The notes below the pieces were generated by a model. The model worked only from the letters and a program-made list of their open reading frames with translations, had not been told where the DNA came from and ran no database searches. A stretch of DNA of 64,000 bases, taken from positions 180,338 through 244,337 of the forward strand of contig JAMPHY010000002.1 of NCBI GenBank assembly GCA_023663185.1, written 5' to 3'. Of this stretch, positions 1-8,693 are shown one piece after another. Positions within the stretch are counted from its first letter, which is position 1, and the number at the start of each line of letters is the position of its first letter. This stretch comes from Clostridiales bacterium (GTDB taxonomy: Bacteria; Bacillota; Clostridia; Lachnospirales; Lachnospiraceae). Both the position numbers and the translations under genes were made by a program.

Positions 1-2
1 AA

Positions 3-329
3 GGTGCAGAAGCGGATGCTTTAGCCGTAAGCGATGGCATAACCGCAGGAACAGAGCGCTTCGCTGCAAAAAATGAAACGCAGGATTTTGAAGAGACATA
101 TGCTTCGCATAAATCCGCTCAAGCGCGTCTTGACCGTGAAATCCAGCCTTATCTGCGCAAAGGCGACTTAAATCAAGTCATAAGCCTTCTTACTGACAAC
201 GGAAAGAAGACGGTAGCAATTAATTCGACTCTTTTAACATATTATGACAGGAATGGAAAAATGGTTGAACTCAATGCTTCCGACAGAGAGCGGATTCTGC
301 GTGGAGACCGGAATACGAAGAAATTATAA
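3..329 (+). CDS. 3' end of an unidentified gene
   Basis: Only the last 108 codons are in the window; the start lies upstream of base 1. The frame is open from the edge to the TAA at 327-329. The visible tail is hydrophilic and rich in charged residues (it contains KSAQARLDREIQPYLRKGD and ends in RILRGDRNTKKL), with no membrane segment. I do not recognise the family. It converges on the diguanylate cyclase gene downstream; a short inverted repeat (ATATGATG at 341-348, CATCATAT at 373-380) lies between and over the end of that gene and may serve as a weak shared terminator. Confidence 0.55.
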   Translation, partial: GAEADALAVSDGITAGTERFAAKNETQDFEETYASHKSAQARLDREIQPYLRKGDLNQVISLLTDNGKKTVAINSTLLTYYDRNGKMVELNASDRERILRGDRNTKKL

Positions 330-364
330 AAAACAGCCCTATATGATGAGCTTAGTGTATTTAA

Positions 365-1474
365 TTAAGGCGCATCATATGGGGTGACGACTCTGTTCTT
401 GCCGTTCTTTTTACCATGATACAAACGTCTGTCGGCGTGCATAATCGTATCTTCAATAGTATTTCCCAGCTTATGAGAAGCGACTCCAAGAGTAAGAGTA
501 CAGTGAATTATTGTATTATTATATATGAATTCATGAGCCTCTACGTCCTTACGGATATTTTCCGCAATCTTACAGGTGGAGTCCAGATTTTCATTGCTTA
601 AGATAAGTATTTCCTCACCACCCCAGCGGCAGACATATCCGTGATCTGTTGCAAGTTCGTGTATAATCTCGGTAATTTCTTTTAATACTATATCGCCGAA
701 GTCATGCCCGTAGTTGTCATTGCATTTTTTGAAATCATCAATATCACACATAACCAGACAGAAAGCTTCTTCGGCTTCTATTACATGGTCGAAAAACGCC
801 TTCATGCTGCGGCGGTTGTATAGACCGGTCAGCGGATCGACGCTTGCCATTTTATCTAAGATGGCGTTCTGGTCTGAGAGCTTGTTCGCCGCCATCTGCA
901 TATCCATAAGGAAAATAAGAGTAACAAGGAAGAGAAATACAAAGTTGCATATGGCGTTAAAAGCATAAATCAGCATTTCTACTCCAATCGGTACGCCTAC
1001 TATAAAAATAGGCTCCAAGTAGACGGACATTAATTTACAGCATATATATGCAATTAAAGCAAATATACCAAATGAGGTGGCGATAATATATTTTTGATTT
1101 GTCCTGCATTTTAACATTTTCACGCAGATATAATATCCAAACGGAACCAGCCCTGTAATATACTGTGAAAAGCCAAAATGCCCGCCGATACAGAAGGTTG
1201 CAAATAATGAATGCAGAATAATCTCGCCATAAGTGATGTAGAAGACTTTGATAAGCTTATCTTCGGTTTCAATTTTGGTAGTGTTTATGCAGTATAAATA
1301 TATAATCACGCTTGCGATATTAAAGAATACCAGCACAAATACGTGCATTAGTGCAAAAAGTACAACAAGAAAGGCATGCACTGAGGTAATGGCATACAAT
1401 AAAATGCGGTATTTAAATCTGTCGTCTGAAAAGTTAATTTTAATATACTGAAGTATATCTTGTATTTTTTTCAT
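365..1474 (-). CDS. membrane-bound diguanylate cyclase (GGDEF domain)
   Basis: Predicted to make the second messenger c-di-GMP from two GTP at the inner face of the membrane. The first about 200 residues hold six or so hydrophobic helices. A short linker follows and then a GGDEF domain beginning near SVDPLTGLYNRRSM. The active-site loop is GGEEI near residue 284, a sequence compatible with activity (GG[D/E]E[F/L/I]). The usual inhibitory I-site (RxxD five residues before the loop) is absent: the residues there are TDHG, so product feedback at that site is not expected. No EAL or HD-GYP partner is nearby. 369 aa, monocistronic, with the promoter presumably in the AT-rich gap toward 1720. Confidence 0.9.
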   Translation of the reverse strand: MKKIQDILQYIKINFSDDRFKYRILLYAITSVHAFLVVLFALMHVFVLVFFNIASVIIYLYCINTTKIETEDKLIKVFYITYGEIILHSLFATFCIGGHFGFSQYITGLVPFGYYICVKMLKCRTNQKYIIATSFGIFALIAYICCKLMSVYLEPIFIVGVPIGVEMLIYAFNAICNFVFLFLVTLIFLMDMQMAANKLSDQNAILDKMASVDPLTGLYNRRSMKAFFDHVIEAEEAFCLVMCDIDDFKKCNDNYGHDFGDIVLKEITEIIHELATDHGYVCRWGGEEILILSNENLDSTCKIAENIRKDVEAHEFIYNNTIIHCTLTLGVASHKLGNTIEDTIMHADRRLYHGKKNGKNRVVTPYDAP

Positions 1475-1568
1475 AGTTGCTTTTTGGTTTCCTTATAAAA
1501 TACATATATGATAACATTATATAGTAAAATACTTATAAAGTAAATTAAAAAATGTTATATTGTCATAG

Positions 1569-1665
1569 ATTGTCATATAATTGCCGCAGATTGTTGCGGA
1601 TAAGCAAAAATTGCCAAATATTGTCATATAATTGACGTAAACCGTTTATAAGGCTATGATATAAT
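1569..1665 (+). promoter_or_regulatory. promoter region with a 15-bp direct repeat
   Basis: The 15-mer ATTGTCATATAATTG occurs exactly at 1569-1583 and again at 1620-1634, 51 bp apart. It sits directly upstream of a promoter for the gene at 1721. The candidates are TTGACG (1632-1637) with a 17-bp spacer to TATGAT (1655-1660), or an extended -10 TGATATAAT (1657-1665). The second repeat overlaps the -35, so a DNA-binding regulator is plausible; that is inference. Confidence 0.5.
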
Positions 1666-1674
1666 ATAATAAAC

Positions 1675-1712
1675 CATAGAGAAAAACAAGCGGCTGCGAA
1701 GCAGACAGGAGA
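1675..1712 (+). promoter_or_regulatory. 5' leader motif shared with the gene at 57894
   Basis: Just after the -10 the transcript reads CATAGAGAAAAACAAGCGG followed by CTGCGAAGCAGACAGG. A near-identical leader lies at 57846-57882, upstream of the AI-2E-type transporter, also just behind a TGATATAAT extended -10. Here CTGC-GAA-GCAG can form a 4-bp stem with a three-base loop. The purine-rich end supplies the ribosome binding site. Confidence 0.4.
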
Positions 1713-1720
1713 AACAACAG

Positions 1721-2458
1721 ATGGATAAAAAAGCGTTTGAACAGGCGAAAGTCAGCGTTCTGCTTGGAAAATATGAGCAGCACGGCTTTGGCACATTACA
1801 GGAAAAGACCGTGCATGCGGTGATGAAATCATATTATGAGCCTAATCAGGACTATCATGAAGTGCCGATTGAGGGATATATTGCGGATATTTATACAGGA
1901 GAGCGCATTATTGAGATACAGAATGGGAATTTTAACAGGTTAAGGGACAAGCTTAAGGCTTTCCTGCCGCTTTATAAGGTCATGGTGGTACTGCCGATTC
2001 CGCATATAAGATGGCTTATATGGCTGGATAAGGAGAGCGGCGAGCTCTCGCAAAGGCGTAAATCCCCGCTGACTGGCAGCATATACAGCGCATTTCCTGA
2101 GTTATATAAAATAAAAGATTATTTAACGCATCCCAATCTTTCTTTTGCCTTTCCGCTTATTGATATGGACGAATACAGGGTACGTGACGCTAAGGATAGG
2201 GCGTGGAGAAAACGTGGGACGCGCTATGACAGAATGCCAGTTGAATTGTATGACGAGATATGTTTTGAACGTAAAGAGGATTTTATTCAGGTGATTCCTA
2301 TAGAGCTTGAAGAGGCGTTTACAGTCAAAGAATTTGCGAAAGCGGCGCATATACACAGCGATTTGGCACAAGTTACCCTGCATATCCTCTACAGCATGGG
2401 GCTTGTAGAACGAAACGGTAAGCGCGGAAGGGAATATTTGTACGAGGTTTTAACGTAA
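1721..2458 (+). CDS. conserved unknown protein, possible PD-(D/E)xK nuclease fold with winged helix
   Basis: I do not recognise a named family. Residues about 30-75 hold an acidic pattern, E-G-Y-I-A-D-I then about 8 residues then I-I-E-I-Q-N, which resembles the D...ExK-type core of restriction-like nucleases (here ExQ); this is only a motif-level resemblance. The C-terminal about 50 residues (FTVKEFAKAAHIHSD to the end) look like a winged-helix DNA-binding domain that ends in a basic wing (NGKRGREY). 245 aa, soluble and basic. It is a single gene with its own promoter and good RBS (AGGAG), lying between a diguanylate cyclase and the topoisomerase operon. The role is unknown. Confidence 0.6.
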   Translation: MDKKAFEQAKVSVLLGKYEQHGFGTLQEKTVHAVMKSYYEPNQDYHEVPIEGYIADIYTGERIIEIQNGNFNRLRDKLKAFLPLYKVMVVLPIPHIRWLIWLDKESGELSQRRKSPLTGSIYSAFPELYKIKDYLTHPNLSFAFPLIDMDEYRVRDAKDRAWRKRGTRYDRMPVELYDEICFERKEDFIQVIPIELEEAFTVKEFAKAAHIHSDLAQVTLHILYSMGLVERNGKRGREYLYEVLT

Positions 2459-2470
2459 TAATATTCACCC

Positions 2471-2500
2471 TTTACAATTTTTAGTTTCCTATGATAAAAT
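2471..2500 (+). promoter_or_regulatory. putative promoter of the topoisomerase operon
   Basis: TTTACA (2471-2476), an 18-bp spacer and TAAAAT (2495-2500) lie 39 bp before the ATG of the ATPase subunit gene. The RBS AAAGGAG at about 2519 follows. Confidence 0.4.
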
Positions 2501-2538
2501 GTTCAAGAATGTTAGTGTAAAGGAGTAAAGTTGTTATA

Positions 2539-4461
2539 ATGGCGAAAGATGTCAAGTATGACGCTTCCAGCATTACAGTCCTTGAGGGGCTTGAAGCGGT
2601 CAGAGTCAGACCGGGTATGTATATCGGAAGCGTTTCCACCAAAGGTCTGAATCATTTAATATACGAAATAGTTGATAATGCGGTAGACGAGCATCTTGCA
2701 GGATATTGCGATACCATACGTGTCACATTGGAGGCTGACGGCTCCGCTACAGTAGAAGATAACGGGCGCGGTATTCCGGTAGGAATGCACGAAAAGGGCA
2801 TAAGCGCTGAACGTCTGGTATTTACCACGCTTCACGCAGGCGGTAAATTTGACAATGAGGCATATAAGACAAGCGGCGGTCTGCACGGTGTAGGCTCTTC
2901 GGTTGTCAACGCGCTGTCTGAATGGCTGCATGTTCAGGTAAAAACTGACGGCTGTATCTATGAGGATAAATATGAACGCGGTCTGCCTGCGATGGAGTTA
3001 AAAAACGGACTGCTCCCGGTGGTCGGCAAGACGAAGGAAACTGGAACCAAGATAACGTTTCTTCCCGACGACACGATTTTTGATAAGACCAGATTTAAGG
3101 AGGACGACGTTAAAAGCCGTCTGCATGAGACCGCTTATCTTAATCCCAATTTAACGATAATTTTTGAAGATAAAAGAAAAGAAGAGCCGGAGCATATTGA
3201 ATATCATGAACCCGAAGGCATAGTCGGATTTATCAAGGATATGAACAAGACTAAAGAAACCATTAACGAAGTAGTTTATATCAAGGGAGAGTCGGAGGGA
3301 ATAAGCGTAGAAGTCGCTTTCCAGTATGTAAATGAGTTCCATGAAAACGTGTTAGGCTTCTGTAATAATATATATAACGCCGAGGGCGGCACCCATCTTA
3401 CAGGCTTTAAGACGGCGTTTACCAACATAATCAATACTTATGCAAGGGAGTTAAATATCCTTAAGGATAAGGACATTAATTTCACGGGCGCCGACGTTAG
3501 AAACGGTATGACGGCGGTAGTGTCTATTAAGCACCCCGATCCCAGATTTGAAGGGCAGACTAAGACGAAGTTAGACAATCAGGACGCGGCTAAGGTAGTC
3601 AGTAAGGTTTCGGGTGATGAAATAGTCAGATATTTTGACAGAAATCTGGAAGACTTAAAAAGTATTATCGGCTGCGCCGAAAAAGCCGCTAAAATCAGGA
3701 AGGCGGAAGAAAAAGCTAAGACCAATATGCTGACAAAGCAGAAGTTTTCCTTTGATTCTAACGGAAAGCTTGCTAACTGCGAGTCGAAGGATCCTTCCAA
3801 ATGCGAGATTTTTATAGTCGAGGGCGATTCGGCGGGTGGCAGCGCCAAAACCGCAAGAAACCGTATGTTTCAGGCGATTCTGCCGATTCGCGGTAAGATT
3901 CTTAACGTGGAGAAGGCAAGCATTGATAAAGTTCTTGCCAACGCTGAGATTAAAACCATGATTTATGCGTTTGGCTGCGGATTTTCGGAGGGTTACGGCA
4001 ACGACTTCGATATTTCCAAGCTGCGTTACGATAAGATTATAATAATGGCGGATGCCGATGTGGACGGCGCGCATATTTCCACACTTTTACTTACATTGTT
4101 TTATCGTTTCATGCCGGAGCTTATCTATGAAGGGCATGTATATATCGCGATGCCGCCTCTTTATAAGGCGATGCCGTCAAAGGGTAAAGAAGAGTACCTA
4201 TACGATGATAAAGCGTTGGAAAAATATAGAAAGAGCCATAAAGGACCGTTTACTTTGCAGCGCTACAAAGGACTTGGCGAGATGGACGCACAGCAGCTAT
4301 GGGAAACGACGCTGGATCCGGAGACAAGGCTGCTTAAGCTGGTGGAAATAGAAGATGCGCGTATGGCTTCCGAAATGACGGAATTGTTGATGGGTACGGA
4401 GGTTCCGCCGCGTAAAGAATTTATTTACCGTCATGCAAACGAGGCTGAGCTGGATATATAA
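2539..4461 (+). CDS. parE: type IIA topoisomerase ATPase subunit (ParE/GyrB family)
   Basis: ATPase subunit of a heterotetrameric type IIA topoisomerase that passes one DNA duplex through another. The GHKL ATP site shows E43 and N47 (EIVDNAVDEH), D74 with GRGIP, and GGLHGVGS at about 113-120. The TOPRIM domain has EGDSAGG at about 428 and DADVDGAH at about 505, which supply the metal-binding acidic residues. 640 aa is the normal length. It is followed after 33 bp by the cleavage subunit, so the two form an operon. No dnaA or recF is adjacent, and the partner lacks a GyrA box, so I favour topoisomerase IV (ParE). Sequence alone does not exclude GyrB in this lineage. Confidence 0.85.
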   Translation: MAKDVKYDASSITVLEGLEAVRVRPGMYIGSVSTKGLNHLIYEIVDNAVDEHLAGYCDTIRVTLEADGSATVEDNGRGIPVGMHEKGISAERLVFTTLHAGGKFDNEAYKTSGGLHGVGSSVVNALSEWLHVQVKTDGCIYEDKYERGLPAMELKNGLLPVVGKTKETGTKITFLPDDTIFDKTRFKEDDVKSRLHETAYLNPNLTIIFEDKRKEEPEHIEYHEPEGIVGFIKDMNKTKETINEVVYIKGESEGISVEVAFQYVNEFHENVLGFCNNIYNAEGGTHLTGFKTAFTNIINTYARELNILKDKDINFTGADVRNGMTAVVSIKHPDPRFEGQTKTKLDNQDAAKVVSKVSGDEIVRYFDRNLEDLKSIIGCAEKAAKIRKAEEKAKTNMLTKQKFSFDSNGKLANCESKDPSKCEIFIVEGDSAGGSAKTARNRMFQAILPIRGKILNVEKASIDKVLANAEIKTMIYAFGCGFSEGYGNDFDISKLRYDKIIIMADADVDGAHISTLLLTLFYRFMPELIYEGHVYIAMPPLYKAMPSKGKEEYLYDDKALEKYRKSHKGPFTLQRYKGLGEMDAQQLWETTLDPETRLLKLVEIEDARMASEMTELLMGTEVPPRKEFIYRHANEAELDI

Positions 4462-4494
4462 CCATAACCTTAAAGATAAGAATGGAGTTATTTT

Positions 4495-6732
4495 ATGGAC
4501 GACAGAATCATAAAAACCGAGTATTCCGATGTAATGCAGAAATCATTTATAGATTATGCAATGAGCGTTATAATTGCCAGAGCGCTTCCCGATGTGCGCG
4601 ACGGACTTAAGCCCGTACAGCGCAGAACCCTCTATGATATGTATGAGCTTGGCATACGTTATGACAGACCGTATCGTAAATCGGCGCGTATAGTCGGAGA
4701 TACGATGGGTAAGTACCACCCGCACGGCGACAGCTCTATATATGACGCGCTTGTGGTTATGACGCAGGATTTTAAAAAAGGACTGCCGCTTATCGACGGG
4801 CACGGCAATTTCGGCAATATAGAAGGCGACGGCGCGGCGGCAATGCGTTATACGGAGGCAAGGCTTGAAAAAATAACGCAGGAGGCTTTTCTTGCTGATT
4901 TGGATAAGGACGTGGTAGATTTTCTACCTAACTTTGACGAGACGGAAAAAGAGCCGAGCGTACTTCCTGTAAAAATCCCGAATCTGTTGATAAACGGCTC
5001 AGAAGGTATTGCGGTAGGTATGGCGACCAATATACCGCCGCATAATTTGACCGAAGTAGTCAACGCAACTAAAGCCTATATGCAGAATGAAAATATTACT
5101 ACTAAAGAATTAATGCGTTATGTGAAGGGACCGGATTTCCCCACGGGCGGAATTGTCGTCAATAAGGACGATTTACTTGAGATATACGAGACCGGCACAG
5201 GCAAAATCAAAATCCGCGGCAAAGTGGAGGTAGAGAAGGCGAAGGGCGGACACATAAATCTCGTTATCACGGAAATTCCCTATACGATGATAGGCGTCAA
5301 CATAGGTAAGTTTTTAATGGACGTAGCAGCTCTTGCCGAGACAAAAAAGACGCAGGATATCGTTGATATTACTAACCAGTCCTCAAAAGAAGGAATCCGT
5401 ATCGTTATCGAACTGCGCAGAGATACCGACGTAGAGAACTTTAAGAACCTTCTTTATAAAAAAACGAGGCTGGAGGATACCTTCGGCGTAAATATGCTGG
5501 CGATAGCAAACGGCAGACCTGAAACAATGGGGCTTAAACAGGTAATCAAAGCGAATGTGGATTTCCAGTTTGAAGTTACCACCAGAAAATATCAGAACCT
5601 TTTAGAGAAGGAGCTGGAAAAGAAGGAAATTCAAGAAGGTCTGATAAAGGCATGTAACGTCATAGACTTAATTATAGAGATTTTGCGCGGTTCAAGAGAT
5701 AGAAATATGGCGAAAGCGTGTCTGGTTGAAGGAAAGACGGACGGCATTAAGTTCAAAAGCAAGGAATCCAAAATCATGGCGGCGCAGCTTATGTTTTCGG
5801 AGAAGCAGGCAAACGCCATTCTGGATATGCGTCTGTATAAGCTGATTGGACTTGAGCTTGAAGCTTTAATAAATGAACACGAAGATACGATGGCAAATAT
5901 CTACCGCTACGAAGATATTCTCGCAAGGCGCGACTCAATGGCGCAGGTAATTATTAATGAGCTTGACGCCATTAAAGATGAATACGGCAGGAAGCGTAGG
6001 ACGGAAATCACCAATGCCGAAGAAGCGGTTTATATTGAGAAAAAAGCGGAGGAAATGGATATTATCTTCATGATGGATCGCTTCGGATATGCGAGAACCG
6101 TTGATTTGCAGACATATGAAAGAAATAAGGATACGGTTATTGCGGAGAATAAGTATGTGCTGCAATGCAAGAATACCGGAAAAGTATGCCTGTTTACCAA
6201 TATGGGACAGCTTCATACGATTAAAGTCTCCGACCTTCCTTTTGGAAAATTCAGGGATAAGGGTGTTCCGATTGACAATATAAGCAACTATGATTCAACT
6301 AAAGAAAGTATTGTCTATGTATCAAGCCAGACTGACTTAAACCTCTATAGAATGATTTTTGTAACAAGATATGCGATGTTAAAAGTCGTAGACGGCGGAG
6401 AGTTTGACGTGGCGAAAAGAACCGTTGCGGCGACCAAACTTATGGACGGCGACGAAGTGGTAAGCGTTGTGGCGCTAAAGGAGCAGTATAATATTATTTT
6501 ACAGACTAAGGACGGATATTTCTTAAGGTTCCCGATTGCTGAGATTCCTGAGAAGAAGAAGGGCGCGATAGGCGTAAGAGGTATGAAGCTGGGGGCAAAT
6601 GATAAGTTAGACGAAGTGTATTATACGCGAAATACAGACGATGCGGCTATTGAGTATCACGATAAGATGGTTGAGCTTAATAAGCTTAAATTGGGTAGCA
6701 GGGACAGTAAAGGAACAAAAATACGCGTTTAA
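4495..6732 (+). CDS. parC: type IIA topoisomerase cleavage subunit (ParC/GyrA family)
   Basis: DNA-cleaving subunit partnered with the preceding ATPase subunit. The catalytic tyrosine is Y119 in AAMRYTEARL. The quinolone-determining region reads HPHGDSSIYDALVV, with Ser80 and Asp84 at the sites where resistance changes usually occur, so it looks wild type. The tower and coiled-coil region follow, then a C-terminal beta-pinwheel from about residue 500. The canonical GyrA box (QRRGGRG) that allows supercoiling is not present; the closest string is KKKGAIGVRG near the end. At 745 aa it is shorter than most GyrA proteins. Both facts favour ParC. The RBS is GGAG before ATG 4495. Confidence 0.85.
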   Translation: MDDRIIKTEYSDVMQKSFIDYAMSVIIARALPDVRDGLKPVQRRTLYDMYELGIRYDRPYRKSARIVGDTMGKYHPHGDSSIYDALVVMTQDFKKGLPLIDGHGNFGNIEGDGAAAMRYTEARLEKITQEAFLADLDKDVVDFLPNFDETEKEPSVLPVKIPNLLINGSEGIAVGMATNIPPHNLTEVVNATKAYMQNENITTKELMRYVKGPDFPTGGIVVNKDDLLEIYETGTGKIKIRGKVEVEKAKGGHINLVITEIPYTMIGVNIGKFLMDVAALAETKKTQDIVDITNQSSKEGIRIVIELRRDTDVENFKNLLYKKTRLEDTFGVNMLAIANGRPETMGLKQVIKANVDFQFEVTTRKYQNLLEKELEKKEIQEGLIKACNVIDLIIEILRGSRDRNMAKACLVEGKTDGIKFKSKESKIMAAQLMFSEKQANAILDMRLYKLIGLELEALINEHEDTMANIYRYEDILARRDSMAQVIINELDAIKDEYGRKRRTEITNAEEAVYIEKKAEEMDIIFMMDRFGYARTVDLQTYERNKDTVIAENKYVLQCKNTGKVCLFTNMGQLHTIKVSDLPFGKFRDKGVPIDNISNYDSTKESIVYVSSQTDLNLYRMIFVTRYAMLKVVDGGEFDVAKRTVAATKLMDGDEVVSVVALKEQYNIILQTKDGYFLRFPIAEIPEKKKGAIGVRGMKLGANDKLDEVYYTRNTDDAAIEYHDKMVELNKLKLGSRDSKGTKIRV

Positions 6733-6745
6733 ATGCCAGATATGG

Positions 6746-6928
6746 CATGAACTCGTATGTTTCTTATTGAGGTCCTTGTAAATCGCCGGTACTTAGTGAA
6801 AAAGCCTGTTTTATGGCTTTTGAGCTTAGTACCGCTGCGTAACAATAAGAATGTCCGCGTAGCGCGGCATTCGTTTGTTTATACACTGGAGCGAGAGCGT
6901 GCCTCAATAAGAAACATACGAGTTCATG
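6746..6928 (+). repeat. structured hairpin repeat, copy 1 (long covarying stem)
   Basis: The outer arms are an uninterrupted inverted repeat of about 27 bp: CATGAACTCGTATGTTTCTT runs from 6746 and its exact reverse complement ends at 6928. Inside is a core shared with 47075-47245 and, inverted, with 46843-46998. It includes TTGAGGTCCTTGTAAA, GTGAAAAAGC, TTTTGAGCTTAGTACCGCTG and GGAGCGAGAG-GTGCCTCAA. An extra small hairpin (CCGCG-TAG-CGCGG, about 6856-6868) is unique to this copy. The whole fills the gap between parC and rsmD and has no coding capacity of note. The arms differ from the other copies yet pair perfectly. Confidence 0.8.
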
Positions 6929-6951
6929 TCCTGACGGCAGTAGGGGTAATT

Positions 6952-7500
6952 ATGAGGGTGATAGCAGGACGGGCGAGGAGCCTTAGATTAAAAACTCCGG
7001 AAGGATTAGATACAAGACCAACAACGGACCGTATCAAAGAGACGTTGTTTAATATGCTGCAGCCGTATTTGCAGGGAGCAATATTTATTGACTTGTTCAG
7101 CGGAAGCGGCGGGATAGGAATTGAGGCGCTAAGCAGGGGGGCGGAGCATGCGTATTTTGTGGAAATACAAAAAGAGGCTCTTTCCTGTATCCTTGATAAT
7201 CTCAAATTTACGCGCTTTACAGAGGAAGCTACCGTATTAAAACAAGATGCGCTTGTGGCGATAGAGGGTATTCATGAGAAGGAAGCCGATATTATTTTTA
7301 TGGACCCGCCATACAATCAGGAATATGAAAGACGCATTTTAGAACGGCTAATCAATATACCATATGTGACGGAAAATACGCTAATCGTTGTAGAGGCGCA
7401 GCTTTCAACTGATTTTTCATATGCTAAGGAGCTTGGTTATACTATCGTTAAGGATAAGCGATATAAGACAAATAAGCATGTTTTTTTCAAAAAAATATAA
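6952..7500 (+). CDS. rsmD: 16S rRNA (guanine(966)-N2)-methyltransferase RsmD
   Basis: Methylates N2 of G966 in 16S rRNA using S-adenosylmethionine during small-subunit assembly. The start is ATG 6952 (MRVIAGRARSLRLKTP), the family's usual N-terminus, behind AGGGG seven bases upstream. The longer open frame back to 6757 only reads through the hairpin repeat. The SAM-binding motif is DLFSGSGGIGIEALSRGA and the catalytic motif is DPPY (MDPPYNQEY). 182 aa is the typical length. It is followed by coaD, the usual pairing in Firmicutes. Confidence 0.92.
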   Translation: MRVIAGRARSLRLKTPEGLDTRPTTDRIKETLFNMLQPYLQGAIFIDLFSGSGGIGIEALSRGAEHAYFVEIQKEALSCILDNLKFTRFTEEATVLKQDALVAIEGIHEKEADIIFMDPPYNQEYERRILERLINIPYVTENTLIVVEAQLSTDFSYAKELGYTIVKDKRYKTNKHVFFKKI

Positions 7501-7571
7501 ATTTTTTTACTTTTTTTAAAAATTAGTAAAGACTTTTTGAGCGAATTGATATAATATAAAAGGAGACGAGT

Positions 7572-8060
7572 ATGAAAACAGCAATATATCCGGGAAGTTT
7601 TGACCCTGTTACATACGGGCATCTGGACGTAATTAAGCGTGCTGCCGAGATTTTTGATGAATTAACAGTAAGCGTGTTGAATAATAACGTAAAGACTCCA
7701 TTGTTTTCTGTTGAAGAACGTGTTAAAATGTTAGAAGAGGCGACTAAAGATATTCCTAATGTGTCTATTGACTCCTTCAGCGGACTTTTGATTGACTATG
7801 CAAAGAAAAAGGGGGTGCATGTGGCAATCAGGGGACTGCGCGCAATCACGGATTTTGAATATGAATTACAGATTGCTCAGACAAATAGGAAACTTTCAGA
7901 AGGCGGACTGGATACGATATTTTTAACTACCAGTCTTGAATATGCCTACTTAAGTTCATCAAGCGTCAAAGAAATTGCAAGTTTTAACGGAGACATATCG
8001 CAATGCGTCCCCGACTTTGTAGGAAAATTGATATACGAAAAATATGGCCATACAAGATAG
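7572..8060 (+). CDS. coaD: phosphopantetheine adenylyltransferase
   Basis: Transfers AMP from ATP to 4'-phosphopantetheine, giving dephospho-CoA, the fourth step of coenzyme A synthesis. The N-terminal nucleotidyltransferase signature is [14 protein letters not shown] (T/HxGH motif in YGHLD). The [14 protein letters not shown] block and the C-terminal [14 protein letters not shown] (ISSTxxR/K-like) motif are all present. 162 aa, full length. The RBS is AGGAG before ATG 7572, and the next gene starts 9 bp after the stop. Confidence 0.95.
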   Translation: MKTAIYPGSFDPVTYGHLDVIKRAAEIFDELTVSVLNNNVKTPLFSVEERVKMLEEATKDIPNVSIDSFSGLLIDYAKKKGVHVAIRGLRAITDFEYELQIAQTNRKLSEGGLDTIFLTTSLEYAYLSSSSVKEIASFNGDISQCVPDFVGKLIYEKYGHTR

Positions 8061-8068
8061 GAGCAATA

Positions 8069-8692
8069 ATGAGTAGTAAAATCGAACAATTAATTGATGA
8101 GATTGAAGACTATATTGACAGCTGTAGACCTCAGACTCTTTCTAAGACGAATATTATCGTCAATAAGGAAGAAATTGATGAGCTATTGCGCGAGCTTCGG
8201 ATGAAGACTCCGGAAGAAATTAAATATTATCAGAAGATGCTTACCAATAAGGAAGCAATTTTGAATGATGCGCGCGCTAAAGCGGAAGCGTTGATTAATG
8301 AAGCTACCGTACATACCAACGAGCTTATCAGCGAGCATGAAATCATGCAGCAGGCATATGCGCAGGCTAATGAGGTCGTTACGCTTGCCACACATCAGGC
8401 GCAGGAGATTTTAGATAATGCGACTATGGAGGCTAATAGTATGAGGGCTGCCGCGGTAAATTATCTAGATGAGATGCTTGCTAATCTTGAGGCTTTGATG
8501 ACTAATGCTTTGAATGCTACGACTGCGCATTACGACAGCTTTTTTAATACAATTAATGATTATAACGAGGTTGTAAAGGCAAATCGGGCGGAACTGATAC
8601 CGCAGCAGGTAGAGGAAATGATGAATCAGGAAGAGACCAATGTTAAACCTGAGGAAGCGGTTAATCTGGATTTGGTTCAAGGGAGCAATTAA
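8069..8692 (+). CDS. coiled-coil protein encoded next to coaD
   Basis: Start ATG 8069 with GGAG just upstream; the longer frame from 8003 overlaps coaD and is not needed. 207 aa, hydrophilic, no membrane helix. Residues about 60-150 form a long Ala/Glu-rich helix with heptad character, as in DivIVA-like or V-ATPase subunit H-like proteins. Clostridial genomes often keep such a protein beside coaD, but its function is not established. It ends 1 bp before the amidase ATG and is probably co-transcribed with both neighbours. Confidence 0.75.
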   Translation: MSSKIEQLIDEIEDYIDSCRPQTLSKTNIIVNKEEIDELLRELRMKTPEEIKYYQKMLTNKEAILNDARAKAEALINEATVHTNELISEHEIMQQAYAQANEVVTLATHQAQEILDNATMEANSMRAAAVNYLDEMLANLEALMTNALNATTAHYDSFFNTINDYNEVVKANRAELIPQQVEEMMNQEETNVKPEEAVNLDLVQGSN

Positions 8693-8693
8693 T

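Noticed and set aside
3655-4074. 139-codon open frame opposite the topoisomerase B gene
   Set aside because: Shadow of a highly conserved gene on the other strand; no RBS or homology. The same holds for the frame opposite recU (17886-18335) and similar antisense frames.
6757-6951. 65-codon N-terminal extension of RsmD
   Set aside because: The extension is made from the structured repeat, and RsmD proteins begin at MRVIAG with a good RBS at 6941-6945.
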